A model generated the notes under the pieces. It had not been told where the DNA came from, did not search any database, and saw only the letters and a list, made by a program, of their open reading frames with translations. This document shows, in pieces, positions 1 to 9,788 of a stretch of DNA of 64,000 nt. Source of the stretch: Terriglobia bacterium (lineage in GTDB: Bacteria > Acidobacteriota > Terriglobia > Terriglobales > Acidobacteriaceae); contig JAIQGF010000002.1 of assembly GCA_020072845.1 (NCBI GenBank), forward strand, positions 62,001 to 126,000, written 5' to 3'. The position numbers and the translations under genes are program-made. Numbering within the stretch: position 1 is the first letter of the stretch; the number at the start of each line of letters is the position of its first letter.

Positions 1-3
1 CAG

Positions 4-56
4 GGGCTAAAGCCCACTATTTCTGCGGTCTCGAGCGGCACGGCTGAAGCCGTGCC
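4..56. repeat. Two-hairpin intergenic repeat
   Basis: Positions 4-15 form a small hairpin (GGGCT, 2-nt loop, AGCCC). Positions 37-56 form a perfect 8-bp hairpin (GGCACGGC, loop TGAA, GCCGTGCC). The arrangement 'ggggctaaagccc ... cacggctgaagccgtgccc' resembles a dispersed intergenic element that I recall from other Acidobacteria; that part is memory, not something shown here. It lies downstream of the minus-strand gene at 87-1640 and could also stop transcription, although no U-tract follows. Confidence 0.5.
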
Positions 57-86
57 CTACCCAAAAACCGATTTCTGAAACCAGAA

Positions 87-1640
87 TTAGTTCCAGTGCT
101 TCCATCGCCACCAGGTCTTCTGCGGGTCAGACTTGGCGCCGCGGCAAAGATAGATGGGAGTGTTTTCCTCCGCCATGCCGAAGCGCTGGTAATGCTCGTA
201 TTCCTGGAATGATGTGCAGCTGTCCTGCACGTCTTCGCGCTTCCACTGGATCACGATGAAGTTGTCATAGTGCTGCTTGGGCGGACCCCAGAACCAGTGG
301 TTCTGGTGACGCGAGATGGCGCCCGGGAGACCGTACTGGGGACCGAACAGGTCAATGGCTCCCGCTTCGCCGTAGTTCCCTGCGTAGATGCCGGTTTTTG
401 CGCGCTCTTCCGGCGGCAGCGAGTTGTAAATGCCGGCGACTTGGCGCGCCAGTTCCGGCCAGCCAAACTGGTCACCGATCGGCTGCGGCAACGGTCCCGC
501 GTGGTGCACCTCCTGCTTGGGCGGAGTGAAGCCGAGTGCCTGGGTGTAGGCGATGTAATGCTCCGGCGACAGCATCCATGTGGCGAGCGGGAGCGTGGGC
601 AAGGTAAGGATGAGAATGATCGCGACCACCGCGGCCCTGGTCCATGCAGCGCGCGCGGACAACCAGCGCTCAATCGCCACCGCGCCGGCGGCGAAGAGCA
701 TGGGATACATCGGGAAAAGGTAGTAGTCCTTGGCGTGCGCCAGTTCCATAGTGACAAAGAAAACCACGAAGGCCAGCCCAAACACGCGCCGGCCTTGGTC
801 GCGCAGCAGCCAGACCAGCCCGGCAAGCCAAACGGGGAACAGGATTGGGTGCGTGGCGATGATCTGCTGCACGGTGAACGCCACCGGTCCGAGGACAACG
901 TTCTTGCCTGACCGGCGAACGTTTTCCAAGTCTTCCAGCGTGGGGAAATGGTGCCGGATTTGCCAGATCAGGTTGGGCAGGAATAGGGCAATGGCGATGG
1001 CGCCGGCAATCCATATCCAGGGCTTAAGAAACTCACGCCGCAACGGCGTCAGCAACAGTGCCAGGGTGACGGCGAATCCGAAGAACAGCGTGGAGTGTTT
1101 ATTCTCCAGTCCCAAGCCGGCCAGGACGCCGAACCACAGCCACAGGCGCGAATCGCCGGTGCGGAGAATGCGCGCGATGACGAAGACGCAGCCCATCCAG
1201 AACAGCGGCTCGAAAGCATTCATGGTGAGCAGGCTGTCCATCACCAGCAGGCCGGGGCACATTAGGACCGCCAAGCCGGTGAGGAACTGGGCGTAGCGTC
1301 CGCCTCCGAATTCGCGCGCGACCAGGATGGAGAGCGCCACCAGGGCCGTGCCCGCCAGCGCCGGCAGGATGCGCAGCGCCGCCAGCGATCCTCCCATCAG
1401 CAGCGCAACCTTGGCGTACACGGCGATCAGGGGGGCGCAATCCACGTAGCCCCAATCGAGGTGGCGCGCCATGTCGAGGTAATAGAGTTCGTCGCGGAAG
1501 TAACCGTAATGCCGGACGCTGGTGAAAACATGCAGCAGAAGCTTGGCCGCACAGAGGCCGATCACAACGCCGATTGCGAAGCGGGGAAGCGGCGGGGGTT
1601 CGGCGGATATTGGGGTTGAAGTAACGGCGCTGCTTGACAT
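87..1640 (-). CDS. GT39/PMT-like membrane glycosyltransferase
   Basis: A 517-aa polytopic membrane protein of the dolichyl-phosphate-mannose-protein mannosyltransferase / ArnT superfamily, which moves a sugar from a polyprenyl-phosphate donor to a protein or lipid outside the inner membrane. The first loop after TM1 carries the acidic motif FRDELYYLDMARHLDWGYVD (about residues 48-67), where the catalytic Asp is expected, followed by many hydrophobic helices and a soluble C-terminal third of about 140 residues. Pro- and Ser-rich residues precede TM1 (about residue 20). It stands alone between a repeat and the NCS1 transporter, so the acceptor cannot be inferred. The family assignment is firm; the donor and acceptor are unknown. 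Confidence 0.8.
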   Translation of the reverse strand: MSSSAVTSTPISAEPPPLPRFAIGVVIGLCAAKLLLHVFTSVRHYGYFRDELYYLDMARHLDWGYVDCAPLIAVYAKVALLMGGSLAALRILPALAGTALVALSILVAREFGGGRYAQFLTGLAVLMCPGLLVMDSLLTMNAFEPLFWMGCVFVIARILRTGDSRLWLWFGVLAGLGLENKHSTLFFGFAVTLALLLTPLRREFLKPWIWIAGAIAIALFLPNLIWQIRHHFPTLEDLENVRRSGKNVVLGPVAFTVQQIIATHPILFPVWLAGLVWLLRDQGRRVFGLAFVVFFVTMELAHAKDYYLFPMYPMLFAAGAVAIERWLSARAAWTRAAVVAIILILTLPTLPLATWMLSPEHYIAYTQALGFTPPKQEVHHAGPLPQPIGDQFGWPELARQVAGIYNSLPPEERAKTGIYAGNYGEAGAIDLFGPQYGLPGAISRHQNHWFWGPPKQHYDNFIVIQWKREDVQDSCTSFQEYEHYQRFGMAEENTPIYLCRGAKSDPQKTWWRWKHWN

Positions 1641-1740
1641 GGCTGAGTGGTTCTCGGTTATCGGTCGTCGGTTATCAGTCGGTCAATCGACGGCAACGAG
1701 TCCGCGATCTACACGTCTTCCAGCTAGCGATCAACCGTGC

Positions 1741-3192
1741 TCAATCCGCCGCGCCTTCGGAAGGTTCCGCTTCCGCGCTGTAGGTCTTGCCCGCCAATTC
1801 CGGCAGCCAGTAGGCCAGGAAGGACACACCGAAGCCGACAAACCACGAGTAGTCGTAGAGCAGGCGCAACGACGGCACTACCAAGCCGATCCAGGCAGCG
1901 GCGCAGCCCAGCAGCGTGGCTACGATTCCGCGCACGTTCCATTCGCCGTAGATGCCATCTTGCAGGTAGAGATCGTCAACTTCAAGGCGCCTGCGGCGCA
2001 CAAGCCAGTAATCGGCGATGAGCACGCCCGCAATAGATCCCAGTCCGCCGGAATAACCGAGCAGCCATTTGAAGATATAGCCCGAAGGGTCGGCCAGCAG
2101 CTTCCAGGGCTGCATCACGATGCCGATCAGCCCGGTGAGAACGCCGCCGCGGCGGAAGTTGATAAAACGCGGAAAGACGTTGGCAAAATCGTTGGCGGGC
2201 GAGACGACGTTGGCGGCAATGTTCACCGACAGCGTCGCCACCACGACGGTGAACATAGAAATGGCCACGATCCATGGCCGGGTGAATTTTCCCACCAACT
2301 CGACCGGGTCCCAGATTGCTGAGCCGTAGATGATCGCGGTGGCGCTGGTAATCACGACGCCCATGGCGGCAAACACCGTCATGGTGGTCGGCAGCGCGAT
2401 CACCTGTCCTACCGCCTGCTCCTTCTGGCTGCGGCCGAAGCGGGTGAAATCCGGCATGTTGAGCGAGAGAGTGGCCCAGAAGCCGATCATGGCGGTCAAC
2501 GAGGGCACGAAGATCGGCCAGAATTCGTGCCAGCCGGCGAATTTTCCCTGGTGCGCCAGGATGGGACCGAGCCCGTGCGCATTTGTCAGCGCCCACCAGA
2601 CCAGCACCGCGGTCATGATCAGCACGAAGGGCGCCGCCCAGTTCTCCACCTTGCGCAGCAGGTCCATGCCCCGGTAAACCACCAGAATGTTCAGGATCCA
2701 GAACAGCAGGAATGAAATCCATTCGGTCGGGGTATGGCCGCCGAAGTTTCCGGCGATGGCGTGCGTCCAGCCCGGCCACAGCGCGCGGAAAAACACGTTC
2801 AACGCCTGCCCGCCGATCCAGGCCTGGATGCCGAACCAGCCGCAGGCCACCAGGGCGCGCATCAGCGCCGGAAGATTCGACCCGCGGGTGCCGTAGGCGG
2901 CGCGGGCGAACACCGGAAACGGGATGCCGTACTTGGTGCCGGGGTGCGAGTTGAGCAGGATGGGGACCAGCACGATGGTGTTGCCGAGCAGAATGGTGAG
3001 CAGCGCCTGTTTCCAGTTCATGCCCGCGCCGATCAGCCCCGACGCCAGCATGTAGGTGGGAATGCAGTGCGCCATCGAGATCCACAAGGCGGCAAAGTTA
3101 TACGTGCCCCAGGTGCGGCGCGTCGGATCGGTGGGCGCGAGGTCTTTGTTATAGAGCGGGCTGGATTCTATGGAGCGCTTTGCGGCAGGCAT
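1741..3192 (-). CDS. NCS1-family nucleobase/allantoin:cation symporter
   Basis: A 483-aa transporter of the nucleobase:cation symporter-1 family (uracil, cytosine, allantoin, hydantoin, thiamine). The N-terminus has the family hallmark in which a short tail (NKDLAPTDPTRRTWGTYNFA) leads into TM1 with WISMAHCIPTYMLASGLI. About 12 hydrophobic segments follow, and the length is usual for the family. The sequence resembles the hydantoin/allantoin/uracil permease branch more than cytosine permease CodB, but the substrate cannot be read from sequence. On the minus strand a TACAAT hexamer lies about 23 nt before the ATG, giving a short leader. There is no purine or hydantoin catabolic gene nearby. 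Confidence 0.85.
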   Translation of the reverse strand: MPAAKRSIESSPLYNKDLAPTDPTRRTWGTYNFAALWISMAHCIPTYMLASGLIGAGMNWKQALLTILLGNTIVLVPILLNSHPGTKYGIPFPVFARAAYGTRGSNLPALMRALVACGWFGIQAWIGGQALNVFFRALWPGWTHAIAGNFGGHTPTEWISFLLFWILNILVVYRGMDLLRKVENWAAPFVLIMTAVLVWWALTNAHGLGPILAHQGKFAGWHEFWPIFVPSLTAMIGFWATLSLNMPDFTRFGRSQKEQAVGQVIALPTTMTVFAAMGVVITSATAIIYGSAIWDPVELVGKFTRPWIVAISMFTVVVATLSVNIAANVVSPANDFANVFPRFINFRRGGVLTGLIGIVMQPWKLLADPSGYIFKWLLGYSGGLGSIAGVLIADYWLVRRRRLEVDDLYLQDGIYGEWNVRGIVATLLGCAAAWIGLVVPSLRLLYDYSWFVGFGVSFLAYWLPELAGKTYSAEAEPSEGAAD

Positions 3193-3293
3193 CGTGAAAA
3201 CCCCACGTTGGCCGCATTGTATCCGGACGAGCGAAAAACCATAACTACAAATGCTGGCCAGGGGGCCATGGGATGCAAAAGATGGCGCGTGAT

Positions 3294-3323
3294 TTGACGG
3301 TTACCCATCTCAGCCAATAAGAT
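3294..3323 (+). promoter_or_regulatory. Sigma70-type promoter of the kinase gene, probably leaderless
   Basis: TTGACG (3294-3299), an 18-nt spacer and TAAGAT (3318-3323) form a good sigma70-type promoter. Only 8 nt separate the -10 box from the GTG start at 3332, so transcription should begin at or within a base or two of the start codon. It is the best complete promoter in the window and supports the GTG start. Confidence 0.6.
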
Positions 3324-3331
3324 TCGCGCAC

Positions 3332-5947
3332 GTGGACGCGATTGAGGTTGGAACAACCATAGGCCATTACCGCGTGCTGGAGAAGCTGGGCGGCGGCGGC
3401 ATGGGGGTGGTCTACAAGGCAGAAGACACCCGGCTGCGCCGCCAGGTCGCGCTCAAGTTTCTGCCCTCGGCATTCGCCCGCGATCCGCTGGCCATCGAGC
3501 GTTTTCAGCGCGAAGCGCGCTCGGCTTCCGCGCTCAATCATCCCCACATCTGCACCATCTACGAGATTGGCGAGGACGCCGGCCTGCATTTCATCGCCAT
3601 GGAGTTGCTCCCGGGGCAAACCCTCAAGCACCACATCGAAAACCGTCGCCTGAAGGTCGGGGAACTCCTCGATCTGGGTATCCAGATCGCGGACGGGCTG
3701 GAGGCGGCCCACTCCGCCGGGGTTGTGCACCGGGACATCAAGCCGGCCAACATCTTCGTCACCAGCCGCGGGCAAGTGAAGATTCTGGATTTCGGGTTGG
3801 CGAAACTGGTGACACAAGGCCAGGCGGATGGCTCAGCCGCGACGGAAGCTCACCTGACCAGTCCCGGCAGCACGGTGGGCACGGTAGCGTACATGTCACC
3901 GGAGCAGGTCCGCGGCGAAGAGTTGGACGGGCGCAGCGACCTGTTCTCCTTCGGCCTGGTGCTGTACGAGATGGCAACCGGGCAGGTGGCGTTTTCGGGC
4001 GCGACTTCCGGAGTGGTGATTGACGCCATTCTGAATCGAACGCCGGCCGCGCCAACGCTGTTGAATCCCGAGCTTCCACCCAAGCTGGAAGAAGTGGTGA
4101 ACAAGGCGGTGGAGAAGGACCGCGAGCTGCGATGCCAGTCGGCGGCGGAATTGCGCTCAGACTTGAAGCGCCTGAAGCGCGACCTGGACTCGACCCGGAT
4201 GGCTCGAATCGTGGTTCCGGGGCAGGTGGAACCTGCGCCCGCAGGACAGCCGCGTCAGCAGCGCACGCCGAAGCGATTGGCGGTGGGAGCGGTGGTGGTC
4301 TTGGCGTTAGCCGGCGGCGCGCTCGCGGGAGCATGGATCGGGCGGCGGCAGGCATCCGTGGCGCCGCCGCTGTATCACCAGTTGACGTTCCGCCGGGGCA
4401 CGATTCGCATGGCCCGGTTCGCTCCCGACGGGCAGACGGTAGTTTACAGCGCCGCCTGGGAGGGCAATCCAACCAGTCTGTTTTCGACTCGCCCGGAGAG
4501 CCCGCAATCGCGTGACCTGGAATTGCCCGGCGGCGAGATCCAATCCATGTCGTCCACCGGCGACATGGCGGTGCTGCTCAACAGCCGTCAGATGCGGTCG
4601 TACATCCACGTGGGAATCCTGGCCCGCGTTCCCCTGTCCGGGGGAGGTCCGAGAGAGATTCTGAACGGCGTGCAATGGGCCGACTGGGCTCCCGACGGAA
4701 AAAGCCTGGCCGTCGTGCACGATGTCGGGGGCCGCAATCGGCTGGAATACCCGGTGGGGAAGGTACTCTACGAAACCGGCGGGTGGATCAGCCATCCGCG
4801 AATTTCGCCGAGTGGCGATCGGGTGGCGTTTGTCGACCATCCTTTAGAAGGAGATGACGGCGGCTCAATTGCCCTGGTGGATGCCAACGGCGTGAAGAAG
4901 ATCCTGACGCAGGACTTCTACACCGCGCAGGGGCTGGCTTGGGGACCTGACGGGCGAGAGGTCTGGTTCACCGCGGCCGGTTCCGGGCTGGACAAGGTGC
5001 TGTACGCCGTGAATGCGTCAGGAGGGAAACCGCGGCTGCTGGCGCAAGCGCCTGGCGACCTACTGTTGCACGATGTTTACCGGGACGGGCGGGTGCTGCT
5101 GGCGCGCGACAATTCGCGGCGCGGCCTGATCGGGTTGCGTGCGGGAGAGAGTTCGGAGCGCGATCTTTCCTGGTTTGACTGGTCGTACCCGGCGGACCTG
5201 TCGCCGGACGGCAAGACGCTGCTGTTCCGCGAAGAGGGCGCGGGCGGTGGTCTCAGCTACAGCGCGTACGTGCGGACGACGGACGGCGCGCCTGCGGTTC
5301 TGCTGGGCGAGGGCCGCGCCTTTGCCCTGTCGCCGGACAAGCAGTGGGCGCTGTCAACCTCGGTTACCGCCCCAACCCAACTGGTACTGCTTCCTACCAA
5401 GGCAGGCGAGCCCAAGCCGTTTTCGGCGAGCAACGTGAACCATGTGGATGGACGCTGGTTGCACGATGGCGAGCGCTTTGTGTTCTCCGGCAACGAGCCG
5501 GGTCACGGCGCGCGTCTTTACCTGCACACCAGCAACACCGCCGGCCTGACTCCCATTTCCCCGGAAGGGGCCAACGCGCTGGCCTATACGATCTCCCCGG
5601 ACGACAAGTTCGTAGCCGCGGTTGGGCCCGACCAGAAGGGATATCTGTACCCGCTCAGCGGCGGAGAGCCGCAGCCAATTGCCGGGTTCCTTCCCGGAGA
5701 GCTGCCCATCAGTTGGAGTACGGATGGCCGATTCCTATACGTCTACGGCACGTCAGAAATGCCGGCGGCGGTTTACCGGCTGGAGGTCGCCACCGGCCAA
5801 CGCAGCCTATGGAAAAAACTCCGCCCCGCGGATCCCGCCGGAGTGGAGTTCATCGGTCCCATCCTGGTCACGCCCGACGCCAACACGTATGTCTACGGAT
5901 ATCGCCGGCAGCTTACGGACCTGTACCTGGTGCAGGGGCTGAAGTGA
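3332..5947 (+). CDS. Membrane Ser/Thr protein kinase with WD40-like propeller
   Basis: An 871-aa Hanks-type kinase. The N-terminal kinase domain (about residues 13-285) has the glycine loop [13 protein letters not shown], the invariant Lys42 (VALKFLP), the catalytic loop HRDIKPAN with Asp135, DFG with Asp153, and a SPEQ activation-segment end. A single TM helix follows at about 313-336. The C-terminal ~530 residues repeat the 'SPDGKTL / [10 protein letters not shown]' pattern of a TolB/PD40 beta-propeller, expected on the outer face of the membrane as a sensor or protein-binding domain. This architecture is expanded in Acidobacteria. The GTG start is supported by the promoter just upstream. 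All catalytic residues are present, so it should be an active kinase; its ligand and targets are unknown. Confidence 0.92.
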   Translation: MDAIEVGTTIGHYRVLEKLGGGGMGVVYKAEDTRLRRQVALKFLPSAFARDPLAIERFQREARSASALNHPHICTIYEIGEDAGLHFIAMELLPGQTLKHHIENRRLKVGELLDLGIQIADGLEAAHSAGVVHRDIKPANIFVTSRGQVKILDFGLAKLVTQGQADGSAATEAHLTSPGSTVGTVAYMSPEQVRGEELDGRSDLFSFGLVLYEMATGQVAFSGATSGVVIDAILNRTPAAPTLLNPELPPKLEEVVNKAVEKDRELRCQSAAELRSDLKRLKRDLDSTRMARIVVPGQVEPAPAGQPRQQRTPKRLAVGAVVVLALAGGALAGAWIGRRQASVAPPLYHQLTFRRGTIRMARFAPDGQTVVYSAAWEGNPTSLFSTRPESPQSRDLELPGGEIQSMSSTGDMAVLLNSRQMRSYIHVGILARVPLSGGGPREILNGVQWADWAPDGKSLAVVHDVGGRNRLEYPVGKVLYETGGWISHPRISPSGDRVAFVDHPLEGDDGGSIALVDANGVKKILTQDFYTAQGLAWGPDGREVWFTAAGSGLDKVLYAVNASGGKPRLLAQAPGDLLLHDVYRDGRVLLARDNSRRGLIGLRAGESSERDLSWFDWSYPADLSPDGKTLLFREEGAGGGLSYSAYVRTTDGAPAVLLGEGRAFALSPDKQWALSTSVTAPTQLVLLPTKAGEPKPFSASNVNHVDGRWLHDGERFVFSGNEPGHGARLYLHTSNTAGLTPISPEGANALAYTISPDDKFVAAVGPDQKGYLYPLSGGEPQPIAGFLPGELPISWSTDGRFLYVYGTSEMPAAVYRLEVATGQRSLWKKLRPADPAGVEFIGPILVTPDANTYVYGYRRQLTDLYLVQGLK

Positions 5948-6001
5948 CGACCGCGATCTGAGACGACGGTTCCCGCCGCCCACGCCCTCCGTTTTTCTTG
6001 C

Positions 6002-6007
6002 TACCAT
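6002..6007 (+). promoter_or_regulatory. Putative -10 box (TACCAT), leaderless start
   Basis: TACCAT ends 6 nt before the ATG at 6014 and fits the TANNNT-N6-8-start pattern seen at a dozen genes here. No convincing -35 was seen. Confidence 0.3.
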
Positions 6008-6013
6008 GAGTTC

Positions 6014-6871
6014 ATGTCCGCCGACGACAAATCGGGAGCCGTCGCCGAAGCGTTTGCCTCGCTGGTCGGGCAGCACGTCGAGGATGAGCGCATTCCGCTG
6101 GATCGGGCGGCGCTGACCATCGCGCGCACCGAATATCCGGACCTCAACCTCGAGCAGTATCTTCGGCGGCTGGAGGCACTGGCGCACCGGGTGAAGGCGC
6201 GGCTGCCCAGGATTGCCGATCCGGGCGAGACCATCGCCGCGCTCAACCAGGTCCTGTTTCGCGAAGAGGGTTTCCGCGGCAACCGCGAGGATTACTACGA
6301 TGCGCGCAATTCGTTTCTCAACGACGTGCTGGAGCGCAAGCTGGGTATTCCCATCACGCTGGCGCTGGTGTACATGGAGGTGGCGCGGCGGATCGGGTTC
6401 CCGCTGTTCGGGGTCGGCATGCCGGGACATTTCCTGCTGAAGCACTACGATGTGGAAGGCCGCGAGACGCTGATTGACGCCTTCAACAACGGCGCGGTGG
6501 TGAGCGCGCGCGAGTGCCAAAATCGGCTTGACGAAATCTATTCCGGACAACTGCCGCTGCAGCCGGAGTTCCTGCTGTCGGTGAGCCGCCGGCAGATGCT
6601 GACGCGCATCCTGAACAACCTGAAAAACGTGTACATGGGGGCGCGAAATTTCCGCAAGGCGCTGGCAGTGGTGGACCTGATCTGCGCGGTTTATCCGCGT
6701 TCGCCGGAAGACGTGAAGCAGCGCGCGCTGCTGCGTTACAGCGTCGGACAGATGAGGGGCGCGATCGAGGATTTGGAAGAATATCTGAAGATGTCGCCGG
6801 AGGCGTCCGACGCCGACGAGATCCGCCACACGGCGCTTTCGATACGACGGTCACTGGCGAGGTTGAACTAG
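6014..6871 (+). CDS. SirB1-family transglutaminase-like/TPR protein
   Basis: A 285-aa cytosolic protein of the SirB1 (transglutaminase-like superfamily 2) family. The first ~110 residues contain YPDLNLEQYLRRLEALAHRV. The middle has YDARNSFLNDVLERKLGIPITLALVY and VGMPGHFLLKH, where the papain-like fold would place its His; both blocks are typical of the family. The C-terminal ~90 residues are helical and TPR-like (NFRKALAVVDLICAVYPRSP, then a second repeat ending in DLEEYLKMSPEA). The biochemical role of SirB1 proteins is not established, and the fold is probably not catalytic in the classical sense. The start is supported by a TACCAT box 6 nt upstream. The gene follows the kinase by 66 nt and could share its transcript. 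Confidence 0.8.
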   Translation: MSADDKSGAVAEAFASLVGQHVEDERIPLDRAALTIARTEYPDLNLEQYLRRLEALAHRVKARLPRIADPGETIAALNQVLFREEGFRGNREDYYDARNSFLNDVLERKLGIPITLALVYMEVARRIGFPLFGVGMPGHFLLKHYDVEGRETLIDAFNNGAVVSARECQNRLDEIYSGQLPLQPEFLLSVSRRQMLTRILNNLKNVYMGARNFRKALAVVDLICAVYPRSPEDVKQRALLRYSVGQMRGAIEDLEEYLKMSPEASDADEIRHTALSIRRSLARLN

Positions 6872-6929
6872 TCGGGCTGCGCATCCTTCTAGGTACCTAC
6901 GTAATCAGGGCATGCAGCCAATGCGGCGG

Positions 6930-6935
6930 TATGAT
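6930..6935 (+). promoter_or_regulatory. Putative -10 box (TATGAT), leaderless start
   Basis: TATGAT ends 7 nt before the ATG at 6943. It overlaps an alternative in-frame ATG at 6931, so it favours 6943 as the true start. Confidence 0.4.
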
Positions 6936-6942
6936 TCGTACG

Positions 6943-7554
6943 ATGAAGTATCTCCTCTCCGTCATTCTTCTATTCGCCGGGTGGCTTAACGCGCAAGCGC
7001 CTCCTGCCACGCCGGATGACAGCGCATCCTCGAGGTCGCTGGCCGACGTCGCCCGCGACAATAAGCAGAACGGCGCCGCGAAATCGAGAGTCCTGGTAAC
7101 CAACGATAATCTCGCGGTCACGAGGGCGGCGATTCCCGACGTGGTGTTTGAAGGCCAGGACAACGCTGACGAAATCATCAAAGCGATTGAGGTTTATCGG
7201 CAGTCACATACGGCGAAGGAGACCGAGGGCGAGATTCGAAGCTGGTACGAGAAACATGACGCGCTGCTGGAAGCGGCGATCAGCGAAAACAGGGAAATTA
7301 CAAACCGGCTGCAATACCAGAGCTACGTTCCGGAAGCGGTGGAGCGCATACCCACCGACTCGAAGCAGTATCGCGAAAGCCAGATCGTACGGCAACGCAA
7401 TGCCCTTTGGAACCGGCGAACCCTGCAAACCAATGGGCTGAGGATCGCGCGCCTGCAGCAGGACCTAGGTAAGGTGCGCACCGCGCTGCACCGCACGCAC
7501 ATCGACTATGAATGGATGAAAATCCGGTGCGGCAACGGCAACTGCAGTTTCTGA
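6943..7554 (+). CDS. Secreted protein of unknown function
   Basis: About 203 aa. Starting at 6943 gives a clean Sec signal peptide, MKYLLSVILLFAGWLNAQA, with cleavage likely after Ala-17 or Ala-19. An upstream in-frame ATG (6931) would add MIRT and lies on the -10 box, so it is less likely. The mature part is hydrophilic and alpha-helical: a stretch 'SLADVARDNKQNGAAKSRVLVTNDN' typical of small acidobacterial exported proteins, then a long helix with charged heptads. I do not recognise a domain. A C-terminal CGNGNCSF contributes a pair of cysteines that could form a disulphide or bind metal. Confidence 0.7.
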   Translation: MKYLLSVILLFAGWLNAQAPPATPDDSASSRSLADVARDNKQNGAAKSRVLVTNDNLAVTRAAIPDVVFEGQDNADEIIKAIEVYRQSHTAKETEGEIRSWYEKHDALLEAAISENREITNRLQYQSYVPEAVERIPTDSKQYRESQIVRQRNALWNRRTLQTNGLRIARLQQDLGKVRTALHRTHIDYEWMKIRCGNGNCSF

Positions 7555-7704
7555 CTTGGTTCGAAGATCAGCCGATTACCCACACCGTCAGCTTCACGTT
7601 GTCCGCCCAAGGATGCAGGTCGACGCCTGTGCTGCTCGGGTCGAATTGGCACTGCACATCCATGCTGTCGGGTCAGCTTGTGGGACTGAGATCGTGACTA
7701 CCGA

Positions 7705-8331
7705 TTAGCGCGGAGGAGGCGGCGGCGGGCCGGCTTGGCCGGGCGTGATGCCGATGGTGCTCATGCCGCGCAGCAGGCCGCGCTCCTGATCGTTGAAGTT
7801 GTTGCGATACTCGGGGGAATTCAGCGCCTTCTGCCGTTCCTCCGGGCTCATGCCCTCCAACTGCTGGAACGCATGCTTGAGTTCCTGACGACGATCCTGC
7901 GGCAGGCCGCGGTATTGCCGGAACAAATCGTGCACGCGCTGTTGCTGTTCGGGAGAAAGATGCTCATAGGTCTCCATGCGCTGGAGAATGCGGCCTTTTT
8001 GCTCCGGCGGCAAACTGATGAAGTTCTGCAGACGTTCGCGCAGGCGCTGCTGGCGGTCGGGCGGCAGGTTCTGGAAGTCCGGATTCTGTTCCAACTTCTT
8101 TAATTGCTGGTCGGGCGGAAGAGTTTCGTTACGGCGAAACCAGTCGCCCATGTGCGGGCCGGGGCCGTGCAACACGGGTCCCTGCGGGCGTCCGGGAGAG
8201 GCGAAGCGGGGCGCGTGCACCGGCGGCGCGTCCTTCTTATCGGCCTTCTTCTCGGGACCGCCACCCTGAGCGGCGGCAAGGCCCACGCCCAGAGCAACCA
8301 TCGCGATCACGGTGATGAATCTACGGCCCAA
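7705..8331 (-). CDS. DUF3106 secreted protein of ECF module 1
   Basis: A 208-aa protein with a signal peptide (MGRRFITVIAMVALGVGLAAAQ). It carries DUF3106-type repeats of the form 'L.PEQQQRL.D....Y..L.P..R' (NLPPDRQQRLRERLQNFISLPPEQKGRIL and following), an amphipathic periplasmic helical array reminiscent of Spy/CpxP-type proteins. The C-terminus ends in a run of prolines. It is the third gene of the set sigma factor (8832-9494), anti-sigma (8346-8819), DUF3106, all co-directional with 12-14 nt gaps, so it is probably part of the output or the sensing arm of that envelope-stress module. The molecular function of DUF3106 is unknown. Confidence 0.8.
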   Translation of the reverse strand: MGRRFITVIAMVALGVGLAAAQGGGPEKKADKKDAPPVHAPRFASPGRPQGPVLHGPGPHMGDWFRRNETLPPDQQLKKLEQNPDFQNLPPDRQQRLRERLQNFISLPPEQKGRILQRMETYEHLSPEQQQRVHDLFRQYRGLPQDRRQELKHAFQQLEGMSPEERQKALNSPEYRNNFNDQERGLLRGMSTIGITPGQAGPPPPPPR

Positions 8332-8345
8332 CTTCCTTCCTCACT

Positions 8346-8819
8346 TTAATTCTGCGCCGTACTTGGCGCGCCATCCAGATCGTCGAGCAGTTCAAAATCG
8401 ACCAACAGATCGTGGTTCCGGTCGAGATACTGCAAATCGCCGACCGCGGTGCCCGGCTTGAGCGAGACGGCGGCGCGCTTCTCGGCATTATCCTTCAACT
8501 GCCAGCTTCCCTGGAAGAGGCTGATGCTGGCAATCATGAGCACCATGATGCTGACCGCGAAAGCGGGCTTGCGAAACCATCCCAGCCAGCCGGCGGGACG
8601 TGCCTGCTCCTCGCGCACCCGGGCGCGCAACCGGGTGAGGAAATACGGACTGGTGTCGGCCGGCGCTTGCCACTGGTCCAGCAGCGCCATGGTCTGCCGC
8701 AGGGACGTGACTTCGGCGGCGCAGGCGGCGCACGCCTTGACATGGTCCCGCAGCTCGCCGGGACCGGGCTCGGTCACCATCAGATCCAGCAGATGCTCGC
8801 GAACTTGATTGCAATTCAT
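8346..8819 (-). CDS. Zinc-finger anti-sigma factor (module 1)
   Basis: A 157-aa membrane protein. The N-terminal zinc-binding anti-sigma domain has MNCNQVREHLLDLM and the H-x3-C-x2-C motif HVKACAACAAEV (about residues 26-37), which in ZAS/zf-HC2 proteins clamps the cognate ECF sigma factor. One TM helix (about residues 88-108) anchors it, and the C-terminal periplasmic tail is short and acidic (DRNHDLLVDFELLDDLDG). It starts 13 nt after the sigma gene stop, as usual for sigma/anti-sigma pairs. Confidence 0.87.
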   Translation of the reverse strand: MNCNQVREHLLDLMVTEPGPGELRDHVKACAACAAEVTSLRQTMALLDQWQAPADTSPYFLTRLRARVREEQARPAGWLGWFRKPAFAVSIMVLMIASISLFQGSWQLKDNAEKRAAVSLKPGTAVGDLQYLDRNHDLLVDFELLDDLDGAPSTAQN

Positions 8820-8831
8820 AACACCACACCC

Positions 8832-9494
8832 TTACACAAAATCTTTCAGTTTCTCGCGCAGCGTTTCATAGGCGCGGAACAGCAGCGACTTGGTCGCCGA
8901 CTCGCTTAACTTGAGGACTTCGGCAATTTGCCGGTAGTCCATTCCCTGGTACTTGTGCATCAAAACTGCGAGGCGCTGGCGCTCGGGCAGGTTTTGCACG
9001 TGCTGCCGGATGGCGGCCAGCCTCTCGCGCCGCAGCAGAGCCTGCTCGGCGGAGGGGGTGCCGTCGGCGAGATCGAGCGTCTGCCCGGTGTCGCTGTCGG
9101 GCTCGTCGAGGCTGATGCTGAGCTCCGGCCTCTCGTACTTGGTATCGCGCGCGTGGTTTACCGCCAGGTTGGTGGCGATGCGGTACAGCCAGGTGCTGAA
9201 CTTGGCTTCCGCGTTATACGTGGCGCGCGAGCGATACACGCGCAAGAAAATTTCCTGCACCAGCTCTTCCGCCACCGCGCTGTTGCGCGCCATGCGGTAC
9301 ATGAAGCTCAGCATGGGGCGGCGGAACTTGGTGACCAGATATTCGAAGGCCGCGTCGTCTCCGTCCTTGACGCGAAGCATGACGTCGGCATCCACCATGG
9401 CCTCATAGCTGACCGGCGCGGCCAGGTGCACGCCAGCTTCGCTGTGACGCCGCCCGCCCGGTAGCAACCCTCGGTCGATTGCCACGCTGCTCAC
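8832..9494 (-). CDS. ECF RNA polymerase sigma factor (module 1)
   Basis: About 220 aa, sigma-70 ECF (RpoE-like). Region 2 is DAAFEYLVTKFRRPMLSFMY...EELVQEIFLRVYRSRATY with FSTWLYRIATNLAVNHAR. Region 4 is LPERQRLAVLMHKYQGMDYRQIAEVLKLSESATKSLLFRAYETLREKL. I chose the GTG at 9494 (SSVAIDRGLLPGGRR), preceded by an AGG-containing sequence. The internal ATG at 9398 (MVDADVMLRVK) is the shorter alternative and gives a canonical 188-aa ECF protein. A frame open further upstream to 9944 is low-complexity and not credible. The gene heads a sigma/anti-sigma/DUF3106 operon. Confidence 0.88.
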   Translation of the reverse strand: MSSVAIDRGLLPGGRRHSEAGVHLAAPVSYEAMVDADVMLRVKDGDDAAFEYLVTKFRRPMLSFMYRMARNSAVAEELVQEIFLRVYRSRATYNAEAKFSTWLYRIATNLAVNHARDTKYERPELSISLDEPDSDTGQTLDLADGTPSAEQALLRRERLAAIRQHVQNLPERQRLAVLMHKYQGMDYRQIAEVLKLSESATKSLLFRAYETLREKLKDFV

Positions 9495-9788
9495 ACCTGT
9501 TGTAACCCCTATACGGGGTGAAAGTTGCAGGTCGGAGGGGGGCTGGGGAGCGGCGCCGGAGCCGGACCGGGAGGAGCCGGGTTTGCGGGCAAAGTCAGGC
9601 ATGAGATCGGGGCGCCGGAATCCGCCCGTGTGGTTCCCGGGCATGATCTGGCGTTCTGCAAGGATACAGGAAGGAGGGCGGGCTTGGGGAGGGGGCGAAG
9701 CGGTGGCGAAAGGATGGCATGACGTGGCGCTACTACTTTTGCCAAGGTTGCGGTATACTGCGCCACGTTCGGCCCTGTTGATTCCGGC